Positions 17,479 through 25,849 of a stretch of DNA of 64,000 bases are shown one piece after another. Numbering within the stretch: position 1 is the first letter of the stretch; each line of letters begins with the position of its first letter. The notes under the pieces were generated by a model. It did not search any database. It was not told the origin of the DNA and saw only the letters and a program-made list of their open reading frames with translations. Both the position numbers and the translations under genes were made by a program. This stretch comes from an uncultured bacterium (GTDB lineage Bacteria > Elusimicrobiota > Elusimicrobia > Elusimicrobiales > Elusimicrobiaceae): the NCBI GenBank assembly GCA_949291545.1, contig CASEWB010000011.1, positions 62,001-126,000 on the forward strand, read 5' to 3'.

Positions 17479-17850
17479 ATGCCGTCAAACGGTCTGCCGC
17501 GTAAGAGCCGCCTGCACCTGAAAAAAGATTTCCAAAGGGTTATCCAGGGCGGCGAGAAACTGCAATATAGAGGAATTATACTGTGGTGGCGGTCCGGCCC
17601 CGGTGCAGGAAAGCCGGCCCGTTTTGCGGTAGTGGTGTCCAGGAGACTGGGCCCGGCGGTTGTACGCAACCGCGCCAAAAGACTTTTAAGAGAAGCTTTT
17701 AGATTAAACCAAAAAAACATTCAGCCAGGGACTGACCTTGTTTTCAGCCCCCGGGAAAGCGAAACATTAACCCATGTGCACGCAGCGCAGGAAGCGCTCA
17801 AGACACTGTGCGGCAAAGCCGCTTTATTAATTAACTCTTCAGAAAAATAG
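17479..17850 (+). CDS. rnpA: Ribonuclease P protein component
   Basis: The protein subunit of RNase P, which matures tRNA 5' ends with its RNA partner. It has 123 residues with the signature block [15 protein letters not shown] and the N-terminal [12 protein letters not shown]. Its RNA partner (rnpB) is not in this window: the orphan RNA at 9.9-10.4 kb lacks the conserved RNase P core. Normal position between rpmH and yidD. Confidence 0.94.
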   Translation: MPSNGLPRKSRLHLKKDFQRVIQGGEKLQYRGIILWWRSGPGAGKPARFAVVVSRRLGPAVVRNRAKRLLREAFRLNQKNIQPGTDLVFSPRESETLTHVHAAQEALKTLCGKAALLINSSEK

Positions 17851-17878
17851 CTGTAACCCTATATTATTGAAGGGCCCT

Positions 17879-18115
17879 ATGAAAAAGATTTCGCTTTTAT
17901 TAAAGGATTTGTTGCTTTTGCTTCTCAACATATTTATGTTGACGGTGCGCCCTTTGCTGGGGCCCCGCGGCGTGTGCCGGTTCGTGCCGACGTGCAGCCA
18001 GTATGCCAGACAAGCCATTGCCAAATATGGTGCGTTTAAAGGCGGGTGGTTGGCGTTGGTGCGGGTGTTAAAATGCCATCCTTTTCATCCGGGCGGATAC
18101 GACCCGGTGCCTTAG
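17879..18115 (+). CDS. yidD: Membrane protein insertion efficiency factor YidD
   Basis: A 78-residue YidD with the conserved core [11 protein letters not shown] and [10 protein letters not shown] at the end. It assists YidC-dependent membrane insertion. The ATG at 17879 is preferred over the upstream TTG at 17867. The N-terminal segment ([18 protein letters not shown]) is a hydrophobic, likely membrane-associated helix. It sits between rnpA and yidC as in most bacteria. Confidence 0.93.
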   Translation: MKKISLLLKDLLLLLLNIFMLTVRPLLGPRGVCRFVPTCSQYARQAIAKYGAFKGGWLALVRVLKCHPFHPGGYDPVP

Positions 18116-18194
18116 TATGTTTTTCTGGTAAAAGCTTCCTCTTAAACGCCGCGGCGGCATAGGCTGCCGGCGGCTGTAAAATAAGAGGAGTTTT

Positions 18195-19799
18195 ATGAAC
18201 AACAGACAGTTTTTAATTACCGCGATGTTGTTCTTGCTTATTCTGACGGGCTACAACCAGTTTGTTGCCCTCCCCAAAGCCCGCGCCGCCAAAGAAGCAG
18301 CCGAAGCGCAGCTAAAAAAGCAAGAACAAACCGCCCAGCAGTCCAGCGCCCAAAGCGTGCTGACAGCTTCTTCCCTCGTAACCAAAGAAAAGCCTTCCGC
18401 TCCCAAGCCCGAAGAATTGTTTACGCTCAATATGCCTCAGGCCGACGTGACTTTTTCTTCCAAAGGGGCGGGTATCAAAACCTATCTGTTTAAAGACGTA
18501 GTAGAAGACGTCAACTTGACCCCGTACGAAGGCGAGGGCTATTTTGCCACTATGCCGCAGGTGGACTTTGCCGAATTTGCCCGCACGAAAGACTCTATTA
18601 CCTTCGTGGGGGACATTGTGCCCGGGTTCAGCATCTACAAAACCTTCCGTTTTAACGAAAACGGCATTAACAATGTGTCCGTTACGTTTGAAAATAAAAC
18701 CGCCCAAAACTTGACCGTAGCCCCGTGGAGCTGGAACTTTGGCCCCGGGTTGGGCACGGTAAAAAGCGAAATGAATGACAATTCCCGCGAATCCAAGGCG
18801 GTATATTTGGTGCAGGAAGAAGGGAAAAAGAAACCCACCCTGGAAACCTTCAAAAAAGGGTCCGACCAGCCCGAACTGCCCTGGATGTGGGCAGGGGTGG
18901 AAAACCGCTATTTCCTGTCCGTTCTTATTCCGCAAGGCTGGAAACCCGGCGACTTGAGCGCCTCGTCCGAAAAAGTAGGCACGCAAAAACGGCTGTGGGG
19001 CCTGTTGGGCTCCGGCCCGCTGGAAGGGCCCAAGTTTGGCATTGCTGTGCCGGGCGTAACGGTGGAAGCCCATTCCAAGGTGGAATATAAGTCAGATTTT
19101 TATTTTGGACCGAAAGACTATAAAGCATTCTTGCAACTGCCGTATCATTTGGACCGTTCCATTGCGTTCGGGTTCTTCGGCGCGTTGGGTAAAATTGCCC
19201 GCAACGTGCTGGAAACCTTCTACGGTTGGACCGGCAACTACGGTGTGGCCATTATTATGATGACCGTTCTGCTGCAGCTGATTTTGTTCAAATTTACGCT
19301 GATGCAGTTAAAATCCGCCGCCCAAATGAGAAAAATTCAGCCCGAAATGAAACGCATCCAGGAAAAATACAAAGGCAACGCGGAGGCGCTCAACCGCGAA
19401 ACGCTGGCCCTGTACCGCAAGTATAAGGTCAACCCGCTGGCCGGCTGCCTGCCGATGTTAATCCAGCTGCCTATTTTCCTGGCGTTGTTCAACGCCCTGC
19501 GGACGTCGTGGTCCTTGCACGGGGCGAAGTTTGTGTTTTGGATTACGGACCTGTCGTCTAAAGATCCGTACTACCTGTTGCCTATTTTGATGGGTGTTGT
19601 GATGTATTTCCAGCAAAAAGGCAATATTCCCGCCGGGACGGACCCGGCCCAAGCCGCCATGTTTAAGTATATGCCGCTTATTTTTACCCTGCTGTTTATG
19701 AACTTCCCGTCCGGGTTAGTGCTGTACTGGCTGACCAACAGCTTAATTACCTACGGGATTCAGACGTTCGTCAACAGGAACCTGGCCAAAGCCCATTAA
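18195..19799 (+). CDS. yidC: Membrane protein insertase YidC
   Basis: A 534-residue insertase of the Gram-negative type: an N-terminal membrane anchor (FLITAMLFLLILTGYNQF), a large periplasmic beta domain (residues about 60-330), then five conserved membrane helices (YGVAIIMMTVLLQLILFKFT ... NPLAGCLPMLIQLPIFLALF ... YMPLIFTLLFMNFPSGLVLYW). The cytoplasmic hairpin contains KMRKIQP-like QMRKIQPEMKRIQEKYK. The start has AGAGGAG seven nt upstream. The large periplasmic domain supports an outer-membrane-bearing host. Confidence 0.97.
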   Translation: MNNRQFLITAMLFLLILTGYNQFVALPKARAAKEAAEAQLKKQEQTAQQSSAQSVLTASSLVTKEKPSAPKPEELFTLNMPQADVTFSSKGAGIKTYLFKDVVEDVNLTPYEGEGYFATMPQVDFAEFARTKDSITFVGDIVPGFSIYKTFRFNENGINNVSVTFENKTAQNLTVAPWSWNFGPGLGTVKSEMNDNSRESKAVYLVQEEGKKKPTLETFKKGSDQPELPWMWAGVENRYFLSVLIPQGWKPGDLSASSEKVGTQKRLWGLLGSGPLEGPKFGIAVPGVTVEAHSKVEYKSDFYFGPKDYKAFLQLPYHLDRSIAFGFFGALGKIARNVLETFYGWTGNYGVAIIMMTVLLQLILFKFTLMQLKSAAQMRKIQPEMKRIQEKYKGNAEALNRETLALYRKYKVNPLAGCLPMLIQLPIFLALFNALRTSWSLHGAKFVFWITDLSSKDPYYLLPILMGVVMYFQQKGNIPAGTDPAQAAMFKYMPLIFTLLFMNFPSGLVLYWLTNSLITYGIQTFVNRNLAKAH

Positions 19800-19817
19800 T
19801 TAAGGAGCCAATTTACT

Positions 19818-21212
19818 ATGCCTAGCAAAATTAAAGTACAAGCAAAAGAAGTGTCCGAAGCTATTGCCAAAGGACTAAAAGAATTAGGTTTAAGACGTGA
19901 CCAAGTGGAAGTGACCGTTTTGGAAAGCCCCAAAAAAGGCTTTTTGGGGATTGGTTCCCGCCCGGCCGTGGTGGAACTGCGCCAAAAACGCTGGAGCACG
20001 GCGGATTTGGATTCCCAAATCTATATGGACGTGCCGAAAAAACGTTCTTCCAAGTCTTCCCGCGGTGGGCGCAACCGCAAGGACCGGGGCGAAGCTTCCC
20101 GCGGGCGCCGCAACAACCGCCGCAGCGAACGCTTTGCCGGGGAAGTGCGCGAAGTGCGTGAAAAACTGCCCAAAGCCAATGAACCCCAGCTTCTGCCCAG
20201 CGAGGCTATCCAGCATGCGGTCATTCCGGAAAATCTCAAAGCCCCTATGCAGGAAGCCAAAGACTATTTGGAAAAAGTGCTTACCCACATGGGCGTAAAA
20301 GTGGAAAATTTAAACGTTTGGTGGGACGAAAAACAACAGCGCATTTTGCTTACGTTTGACTGCGACCACCCGGCCATCGTCATTGGCAAAGAAGGCAAAA
20401 CGTTGGAAGCTATCCAGTACCTGGCCACCTTGGCCTTAAGCCGTCATTTCGACAAACCGATTTCCGTTATCACCGATACCCAAAACTATTGGCGCAAAGC
20501 GGAAGACAAAATTGACGCCGAAATTGCCAAAGGAATTGATATGATTAAACGCGGCCACAGCGTGTTCCGCTTCCGCCCGATGAGCGCCCAGCTGCGCCGC
20601 TATATCCACCGCGCTGTGGAAGGCAACGAATTTGTTTCCACCGCTTCGGAAGGGGAAGGCAAATGGCGCAAAGTAACCCTGCGCCCGACGGAAAAAGCGC
20701 TGGAAGCGCTCCGCGCCAATACGGCCCCGGCGGATTTTGTGCCCGGCGTAATCGGCGAAGACATTCCCGAAGAAACGCCCGCCCAGCAAGCCGTAGCCGA
20801 AGCGGAAGCCGAAAAAGCCTTGAACGAATACCACGAATCCTGCTCTTGCTGCAGCGGGGAAGCCGCTCCGGAAGCAACTCCCGCCCCGGCTGTTCAGCCG
20901 CAAGCTGCCCAACAGCCCACGGGAGAAGCCTCGCAAGCAGCTGCCGCCGAAGCCGCTCCGGTATGCGAACCGACCCCGGCGCAGGAAACGGTAACCGTGC
21001 AGGAAACAATTACCGTACAAGAAACGGTGACGGTAACCCCGGCAGAAACGCCTGCGGCGCAGGAACAGCCGTCTGCGGCCGCGGAGCAAACTCCGGCGGC
21101 GGAAACCGTCCAACCGGCGGCCCAACAGCCTGCCGCGGCAGAACAACCGGCCTGCAACTGCGGCCCGCTGTTTGAAACGCCTGCGGAAAATAACGCTAAC
21201 GAAACGAAGTAA
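19818..21212 (+). CDS. jag: Jag/KhpB-type RNA-binding protein with long low-complexity tail
   Basis: A 464-residue protein: Jag-N domain (residues 1-55, with the loop KKGFLGIGSRPAVVEL), a basic linker, then KH (about 135-205, HPAIVIGKEGKTLEAIQ) and R3H (about 215-275, MSAQLRRYIHRAVEG). Jag/KhpB binds RNA, acts with YidC and KhpA, and affects cell elongation. Family members usually end soon after R3H; this one adds about 160 residues rich in Ala, Pro, Glu and Gln, with three tandem QET-V/I-TV repeats and Cys clusters (SCSCC; CNC near the end). It follows yidC by 18 nt, with GGAG upstream. Confidence 0.92.
   Translation: MPSKIKVQAKEVSEAIAKGLKELGLRRDQVEVTVLESPKKGFLGIGSRPAVVELRQKRWSTADLDSQIYMDVPKKRSSKSSRGGRNRKDRGEASRGRRNNRRSERFAGEVREVREKLPKANEPQLLPSEAIQHAVIPENLKAPMQEAKDYLEKVLTHMGVKVENLNVWWDEKQQRILLTFDCDHPAIVIGKEGKTLEAIQYLATLALSRHFDKPISVITDTQNYWRKAEDKIDAEIAKGIDMIKRGHSVFRFRPMSAQLRRYIHRAVEGNEFVSTASEGEGKWRKVTLRPTEKALEALRANTAPADFVPGVIGEDIPEETPAQQAVAEAEAEKALNEYHESCSCCSGEAAPEATPAPAVQPQAAQQPTGEASQAAAAEAAPVCEPTPAQETVTVQETITVQETVTVTPAETPAAQEQPSAAAEQTPAAETVQPAAQQPAAAEQPACNCGPLFETPAENNANETK
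20982..21035 (+). repeat. Three 18-bp tandem repeats in the jag tail
   Basis: Three in-frame 18-bp units (20982-20999, 21000-21017, 21018-21035) encode QETVTV, QETITV and QETVTV. Divergence at third positions suggests age or selection on the peptide. Confidence 0.85.
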
Positions 21213-21244
21213 GTAACGGAAACATTTCGGTTGCTTAAATAATG

Positions 21245-21278
21245 CCCCGGCTCCTGCTAAAGAGCCGGGGGTTTTTTT
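21245..21278 (+). terminator. Terminator after jag
   Basis: CCCCGGCTC / GAGCCGGGG stem (21245-21253 with 21262-21270) and a T7 run. Confidence 0.92.
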
Positions 21279-21295
21279 AAGATTTGGCTGGGAGC

Positions 21296-21326
21296 AAAAA
21301 ACCGCGGGAATATCCCGCGGTTTTTT
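21296..21326. terminator. Terminator of the flavoprotein gene (bidirectional)
   Basis: A 14-bp perfect stem AAAAAACCGCGGGA / TCCCGCGGTTTTTT with a 3-nt loop. Confidence 0.92.
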
Positions 21327-21344
21327 GGATAGTTTTCCACGCGT

Positions 21345-21899
21345 TTAAAGCGTTTTTCCCAGTTCCAACGCTTCTTTTAATTTACCGGTTTTGATAATTT
21401 CGCCCGCGTCCCAAGTGCCGCCGGCCAGCAGCATGCCGCGGTCCGTCCATTTTAAATAGTCTGCAATGGATTTGTAAGTTGCTTTTAATCCTTCATAATC
21501 TCCGTCGGCTTCGTTTCCTTCGGCGGCGGCCAACAGCACGCATTCTTTAATTTTCAGCTTGCGCGGCGCGTTGGGTTTCATATACGAATAAAGTTTGTCT
21601 ACCGCGGCCTTGAGTTGGGCCGTCATGGTAAACCAGTACAAAGGCGTGCAAAAGACCAGCACATCGGCTTCTTCCAGCATAGGGGCGAGTTTTTCAAATT
21701 CGTCCGGGAATATGCACGGTTTGCCGTTGGTCCAGCATTTATCGCATGCTTTGCAGGGCAAAATGGGGTGGAAAGCCGTTTCAAACACTTGTACCGTGTG
21801 CCCGGCGGCTTTTACGCCTTGGATAAACGCGTCCGCCAATAGCGCGCTGTTGCCCAGTTGCCGGGGGCTTCCCGTCAAAACCAACACTTTTTTAGCCAT
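21345..21899 (-). CDS. NAD(P)H-dependent FMN reductase / iron-sulfur flavoprotein-like
   Basis: A 184-residue flavodoxin-fold protein. The FMN phosphate loop is GSPRQLGNSALLADAF near the N-terminus; CKACDKCWTNGKPC (residues about 50-63) resembles the Cys cluster of iron-sulfur flavoproteins; FCTPLYWFTMTAQLKAAVDK is the conserved NADPH-dependent FMN reductase block. It likely moves electrons in redox or detoxification reactions; the true acceptor is unknown. RBS GGGAGA. The leader of about 70 nt holds two hairpins. Confidence 0.88.
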   Translation of the reverse strand: MAKKVLVLTGSPRQLGNSALLADAFIQGVKAAGHTVQVFETAFHPILPCKACDKCWTNGKPCIFPDEFEKLAPMLEEADVLVFCTPLYWFTMTAQLKAAVDKLYSYMKPNAPRKLKIKECVLLAAAEGNEADGDYEGLKATYKSIADYLKWTDRGMLLAGGTWDAGEIIKTGKLKEALELGKTL

Positions 21900-21920
21900 A
21901 AAATCATTCTCCCTTAATAT

Positions 21921-21978
21921 GCCCGAATTTTCGGGCTTATCAAAAGGCCTCAGGGGCCTTTCCGTCTACCCCAGTATA
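21921..21978 (-). promoter_or_regulatory. Promoter and two-hairpin leader of the flavoprotein gene
   Basis: TATACT (complement 21973-21978) is followed by AAAGGCC-CCTGA-GGCCTTT and GCCCGA-ATTT-TCGGGC stem-loops before GGGAGA. It does not match the FMN riboswitch fold. Confidence 0.45.
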
Positions 21979-22062
21979 GCTTATTTTGCTCCTTTTTTGC
22001 GCACCGGCAAAAAAATGCAATTTTACGAGGAGAAAAAACCTCCCAAAAACACCCCCAAAAAG

Positions 22063-22071
22063 TGATAAAAT
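22063..22071 (+). promoter_or_regulatory. mnmE operon promoter, extended -10 (leaderless)
   Basis: TGA-TAAAAT with the mnmE ATG 6 nt after the hexamer. This is the only clear promoter for the 12.8 kb operon to murG. Confidence 0.65.
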
Positions 22072-22077
22072 ATACCT

Positions 22078-23427
22078 ATGCAACATACCATCTGTGCCTT
22101 GGCTACGGGAACAGGCGGGGCGGTCGCTTTGGTGCGGCTGTCCGGCCCGGAAGCTTGCCGCATTTGGCAAGAGCTTTCCCACCGTACCCACTTGCCCGAA
22201 CCGCGCAAACAAATTTTGTGCACCCTATACGACGGGGAAGAAGTGCTGGATAAAGCGCTGGTAACGTATTTTCAGGCGCCGCACTCGTTTACGGGCGAGG
22301 ACGTGGTAGAATTTGCCGTGCACGCATCGCCCTATGTAAAGGGGCGGTTGCTTGAGCGGTTGTGCGCGCACGGGGCCGTGATGGCCAAGCGGGGGGAATT
22401 TTCCCAGCGGGCGTTTTTGAACGGCAAAATGGACCTTGTGGAGGCGCAGGGGCTGTGCGATTTGATAGCTTCGGGCAATAAAGCGTCGCATAAATTGGCG
22501 ATGGACTCGCTGGACGGCAAATTGTCTGCGCGGGTGACAGATATTAAAAAACGCCTGTCGGAACTGTTGGCGCAGATAGAAGTGCGCTTGGACGACGTGG
22601 ACGAAGAAATGACGCCTCTGTCCGACGAATTTATAAGCGGCGAAATAAACACCGTGCTTGTGCATATTAAAGCGTTGGCGGATACGTTTTCCGTCGGCAA
22701 GTACATTAAAGACGGGTTGAAAACGGCCCTTGTCGGCGCGCCCAACAGCGGCAAATCCAGCCTGCTTAATGCGTTGGTGGGGTTTGATAGGGCCATCGTG
22801 TCCGACCAAAGCGGCACCACGCGCGACACGGTGGAAGAAACGCTGGAGCTAAACGGCCAAAAAATTATTTTAACCGATACCGCCGGTATCCGCGAACACG
22901 CGTTGGACCCGGCCGAAAAGGAAGGTATGCGCCGCAGCCGCCGCGCCATGGAAAGGGCGGATTTAATTTTATTTGTGCTGGACGCGTCCCGCCCGCTTAC
23001 GCCGGAAGAACAGGAGCTCTGGCAGGCCATCCGCCGCCAGCAAAAACGCACGCTTATCGTGTGGAACAAAACCGATTTACAGTCCGCCCATCCGGCTTTG
23101 GAAGAAGCGGAAAAATACGAACAGGCGGAAGTGTCTTGCAAAACGGGCGAAGGGTTGGCTCATTTAAAAAAGCTTATTACAGCCGACGTAACCGAGGCGC
23201 AAACCGCCGACGGGCTGATGATTTCCAACCTGCGCCATTACGAAGCCTTGCTGCGCGCGCAGACGGAATTGGAAAGCGCGCTAATCCGCTTGCAAACGCA
23301 GGCGGGGGGAGAAATTTACGCCGAGCATTTGCGCGGCGCACTGAAACATTTGCAGGATTTGATTGGGGAAGTAACGCCCGACGACGTGTTGGGGATTATT
23401 TTCTCCAAGTTTTGTATGGGGAAATAA
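22078..23427 (+). CDS. mnmE: tRNA modification GTPase MnmE
   Basis: With MnmG it installs (carboxymethyl)aminomethyl groups at wobble uridine 34. The 449-residue protein has the N-terminal folate-binding domain (TICALATGTGGAVALVRLSG), central helices, an inserted G domain (P-loop GAPNSGKSS, switch GTTRDT, DTAGIR, NKTD) and the C-terminal Cys-Gly-Lys tail, here FCMGK rather than the common FCIGK. The mnmG ATG follows the stop codon directly. First gene of the operon; leaderless promoter. Confidence 0.97.
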   Translation: MQHTICALATGTGGAVALVRLSGPEACRIWQELSHRTHLPEPRKQILCTLYDGEEVLDKALVTYFQAPHSFTGEDVVEFAVHASPYVKGRLLERLCAHGAVMAKRGEFSQRAFLNGKMDLVEAQGLCDLIASGNKASHKLAMDSLDGKLSARVTDIKKRLSELLAQIEVRLDDVDEEMTPLSDEFISGEINTVLVHIKALADTFSVGKYIKDGLKTALVGAPNSGKSSLLNALVGFDRAIVSDQSGTTRDTVEETLELNGQKIILTDTAGIREHALDPAEKEGMRRSRRAMERADLILFVLDASRPLTPEEQELWQAIRRQQKRTLIVWNKTDLQSAHPALEEAEKYEQAEVSCKTGEGLAHLKKLITADVTEAQTADGLMISNLRHYEALLRAQTELESALIRLQTQAGGEIYAEHLRGALKHLQDLIGEVTPDDVLGIIFSKFCMGK

Positions 23428-25221
23428 ATGTTTGTTTGCGAAGATAAATACGATGTGGTAGTTATTGGTGCGGGGCACGCCGGCTGCGAGGCTGCGCTGG
23501 CTTCGGCCAAATTGGGGGCCAAGACGCTCCTGCTCACCCAAAGCCTGGACACGATTGCCCAAATGTCGTGCAACCCCTCTATCGGCGGGATTGCCAAAGG
23601 GCAAATTGTGCGCGAAATTGACGCTTTGGGCGGAGCCATGGGCCGCGTGACGGACCACGCCGCCTTGCACTACCATATGCTTAACACCGGCAAAGGCCCC
23701 GCCGTGCACTCTCCGCGCGTCCAGTGCGACAAAAAAGTCTATCAGTTTACTTTCAAGCATTTTTTGGAACTCCAACCCAATTTGGATATTATGCAGGACG
23801 AAGCCGTCAAAATCTCCGTGTCGGACAACGGCGTGGACGGCGTGCTGACCCTGCGCAATACGTTTTACCACACGAAAACCGTCATTTTGACGACGGGCAC
23901 TTTTCTGGCCGGCACCATTCACATCGGTACGGAAATGTTCCGCGGCGGCCGCTACAACGATATGCCCTCGGACGGCCTAGCCAAAAACCTGCGTGAAGAT
24001 TTACACTTAAATATCCTGCGCTTTAAAACCGGTACGCCCATGCGCATTAATGCGCGCGGGCTGGATTTTTCCAAATTCCGCCTGCAGCCGTCCGACAACC
24101 CCTTGCAGGCCATTTCGCACTTTACGGACGAAAAAGAACAGTCCAAACGCACTTTTTTAAGCTGCTACATCACCCGCACTACCCTGGAAACGGACAAAAT
24201 CCTGCGCGCCAATTTCCAGCGTTCGGCCATGTACAGCGGCAATATTCACGGCTTGGGGCCGCGGTATTGCCCGTCGGTGGAAGACAAAATTAAAAAATTC
24301 CCCGATGTTACCAGCCACCCGCTTTTCCTGGAGCCGGAAGGCTTCCACACCGAGGAATATTATATCCAGGGTTTTTCCACCAGCATGCCCGAGGACGTCC
24401 AGCGCGCGCTGATTAAATCCGTCCCCGGAATGGAAAACGCCTCCATTACCCGCCCCGGCTACGCCATTGAGTACGATTTTTCCGACCCGCGCGATTTGTA
24501 CCCTTCCCTGGAAAGCAAACGTATCCCGCGGCTGTTTATGGCGGGGCAGATTAACGGCACCACCGGCTACGAAGAAGCCGGCGGGCAGGGGATTATTGCC
24601 GGGATTAACGCCGCCTTAAAAGTGCAGGGCAAAGAACCTTTTGTTCTCCGCCGCGACGAAGCCTATATCGGCGTGCTGATTGACGATTTAATCAATAAAG
24701 GCGTCAACGAGCCGTACCGTATGTTCACGTCCCGCGCGGAATACCGCATTCTGTTGCGTAACGACAACGCCGATTTGCGCCTGACGCCGCACGCGTTTAA
24801 ACTGGGCCTGTTGGACGACAAATACAAAGCCCCGTTTGAAAAATACCAAGCGCTGTGCCAAAAGCTGATTGAACACCCCGCCGCGCCCGTGGACGAAAAC
24901 GAAACGGAGCTTTTCCCTTGGACGGTGGAAAAAGCACGCCGCCACGCGGATATTTACCACAAATACGCGGGATATTACGAACGCAACAAAAAAGACGCCG
25001 AGCGGCTGGCCGAGATGGACAGTATCAAAATCCCGGAGGGGTTCGATCCGTCCACCGTGCGCGGGCTGTTGTTTGAAAGCGCGCAAAAACTGGCGTCGGT
25101 CAAACCGCAAACCTTGGGCCAGGCGGGGCGTATTCCGGGCGTAACCCCGGCGGATTTGCAGTTGTTGGCCGTGCATATAGAACGCTTCCGGAGGCTTAAA
25201 AATGCAAGAGCAGCTCATTAA
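23428..25221 (+). CDS. mnmG: tRNA uridine-5-carboxymethylaminomethyl modification enzyme MnmG
   Basis: FAD-dependent partner of MnmE, 597 residues. It begins with the dinucleotide-binding loop VVIGAGHAGCEAALA and has the family motifs SCNPSIGGIAKGQIVREIDALGG, GTFLAGTIHIG and GQINGTTGYEEAGGQG, then helical tRNA-binding C-terminal domains. It starts directly after mnmE and overlaps rsmG by 20 nt. The start codon is fixed by the mnmE boundary. Confidence 0.97.
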   Translation: MFVCEDKYDVVVIGAGHAGCEAALASAKLGAKTLLLTQSLDTIAQMSCNPSIGGIAKGQIVREIDALGGAMGRVTDHAALHYHMLNTGKGPAVHSPRVQCDKKVYQFTFKHFLELQPNLDIMQDEAVKISVSDNGVDGVLTLRNTFYHTKTVILTTGTFLAGTIHIGTEMFRGGRYNDMPSDGLAKNLREDLHLNILRFKTGTPMRINARGLDFSKFRLQPSDNPLQAISHFTDEKEQSKRTFLSCYITRTTLETDKILRANFQRSAMYSGNIHGLGPRYCPSVEDKIKKFPDVTSHPLFLEPEGFHTEEYYIQGFSTSMPEDVQRALIKSVPGMENASITRPGYAIEYDFSDPRDLYPSLESKRIPRLFMAGQINGTTGYEEAGGQGIIAGINAALKVQGKEPFVLRRDEAYIGVLIDDLINKGVNEPYRMFTSRAEYRILLRNDNADLRLTPHAFKLGLLDDKYKAPFEKYQALCQKLIEHPAAPVDENETELFPWTVEKARRHADIYHKYAGYYERNKKDAERLAEMDSIKIPEGFDPSTVRGLLFESAQKLASVKPQTLGQAGRIPGVTPADLQLLAVHIERFRRLKNARAAH

Positions 25222-25849
25222 ATTTGCAGACACTTTGGGGCTGGCTCTTTCGCCCCGGCAAGCGCAAACGCTGGTGGACTATGCGCAGCTGGTGTGGAAG
25301 AAAAAGGATTTTTTGAATTTAACCAGCGCCGGCAGTTTGGAAGAAGTCCTCTCCCGCCATATTTGCGACGGCCTTACCGCCGCCGCCAAGATAAATGCTA
25401 TGGCGCATATTAAGGGCATTGCCCGCCCCCAAGTGGCGGACGCAGGCGCCGGGGCGGGATACATCGGCCTGACGGTGGCTATTGCGCTGGAACAGGCGGA
25501 TATCACGCTGATTGAAAGTATTGAAAAGCGCTGTTCATTTATGAACTGGGCGATTTTACAGTTAGGGTTAAAAAACGCCAAAGTAAAACAGGTGCGTTTG
25601 GGACAGGGTACAAAATTTGCTGTTGATTTTTTAACCGAACGCGCTATGGGGCAGCTGCCCGATATTTTGGCTGTTTGTTTGCACGCGGTTAGGCCGGGGG
25701 GCGTATTTATTGCGTTCCAAGGGGAATATCCGCAAACGCAAGGCTGCGATGCCGGCGCCTGTGGGGCGGTGTTATTGGGTACCGAGCGCTATACCCTGCC
25801 TTGCGACGACAAAAAACGCCACTTGGCATTATTTGAAAAACAAAAATAA
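25202..25849 (+). CDS. rsmG: 16S rRNA (guanine527-N7)-methyltransferase RsmG
   Basis: A 215-residue SAM-dependent methyltransferase (formerly GidB). The SAM-binding block is VADAGAGAGYIGLTVAIAL, followed by LIESIEKRCSFMNW. The N-terminal helices include the typical NLTS. The start overlaps mnmG by 20 nt and has GGAGG about 8 nt upstream. The downstream metallopeptidase gene begins at the next base after its stop. Confidence 0.93.
   Translation: MQEQLIKFADTLGLALSPRQAQTLVDYAQLVWKKKDFLNLTSAGSLEEVLSRHICDGLTAAAKINAMAHIKGIARPQVADAGAGAGYIGLTVAIALEQADITLIESIEKRCSFMNWAILQLGLKNAKVKQVRLGQGTKFAVDFLTERAMGQLPDILAVCLHAVRPGGVFIAFQGEYPQTQGCDAGACGAVLLGTERYTLPCDDKKRHLALFEKQK

Noticed and set aside
18145-18178. 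GC-rich inverted repeat between yidD and yidC as a terminator
   Set aside because: There is no T run after it and yidC has no separate promoter, so the operon probably reads through.
21945-21962. AAAGGCCTCAGGGGCCTTT as a GGNCC element
   Set aside because: It lies downstream of the flavoprotein -10 and forms a leader hairpin, so it is better explained as RNA structure.
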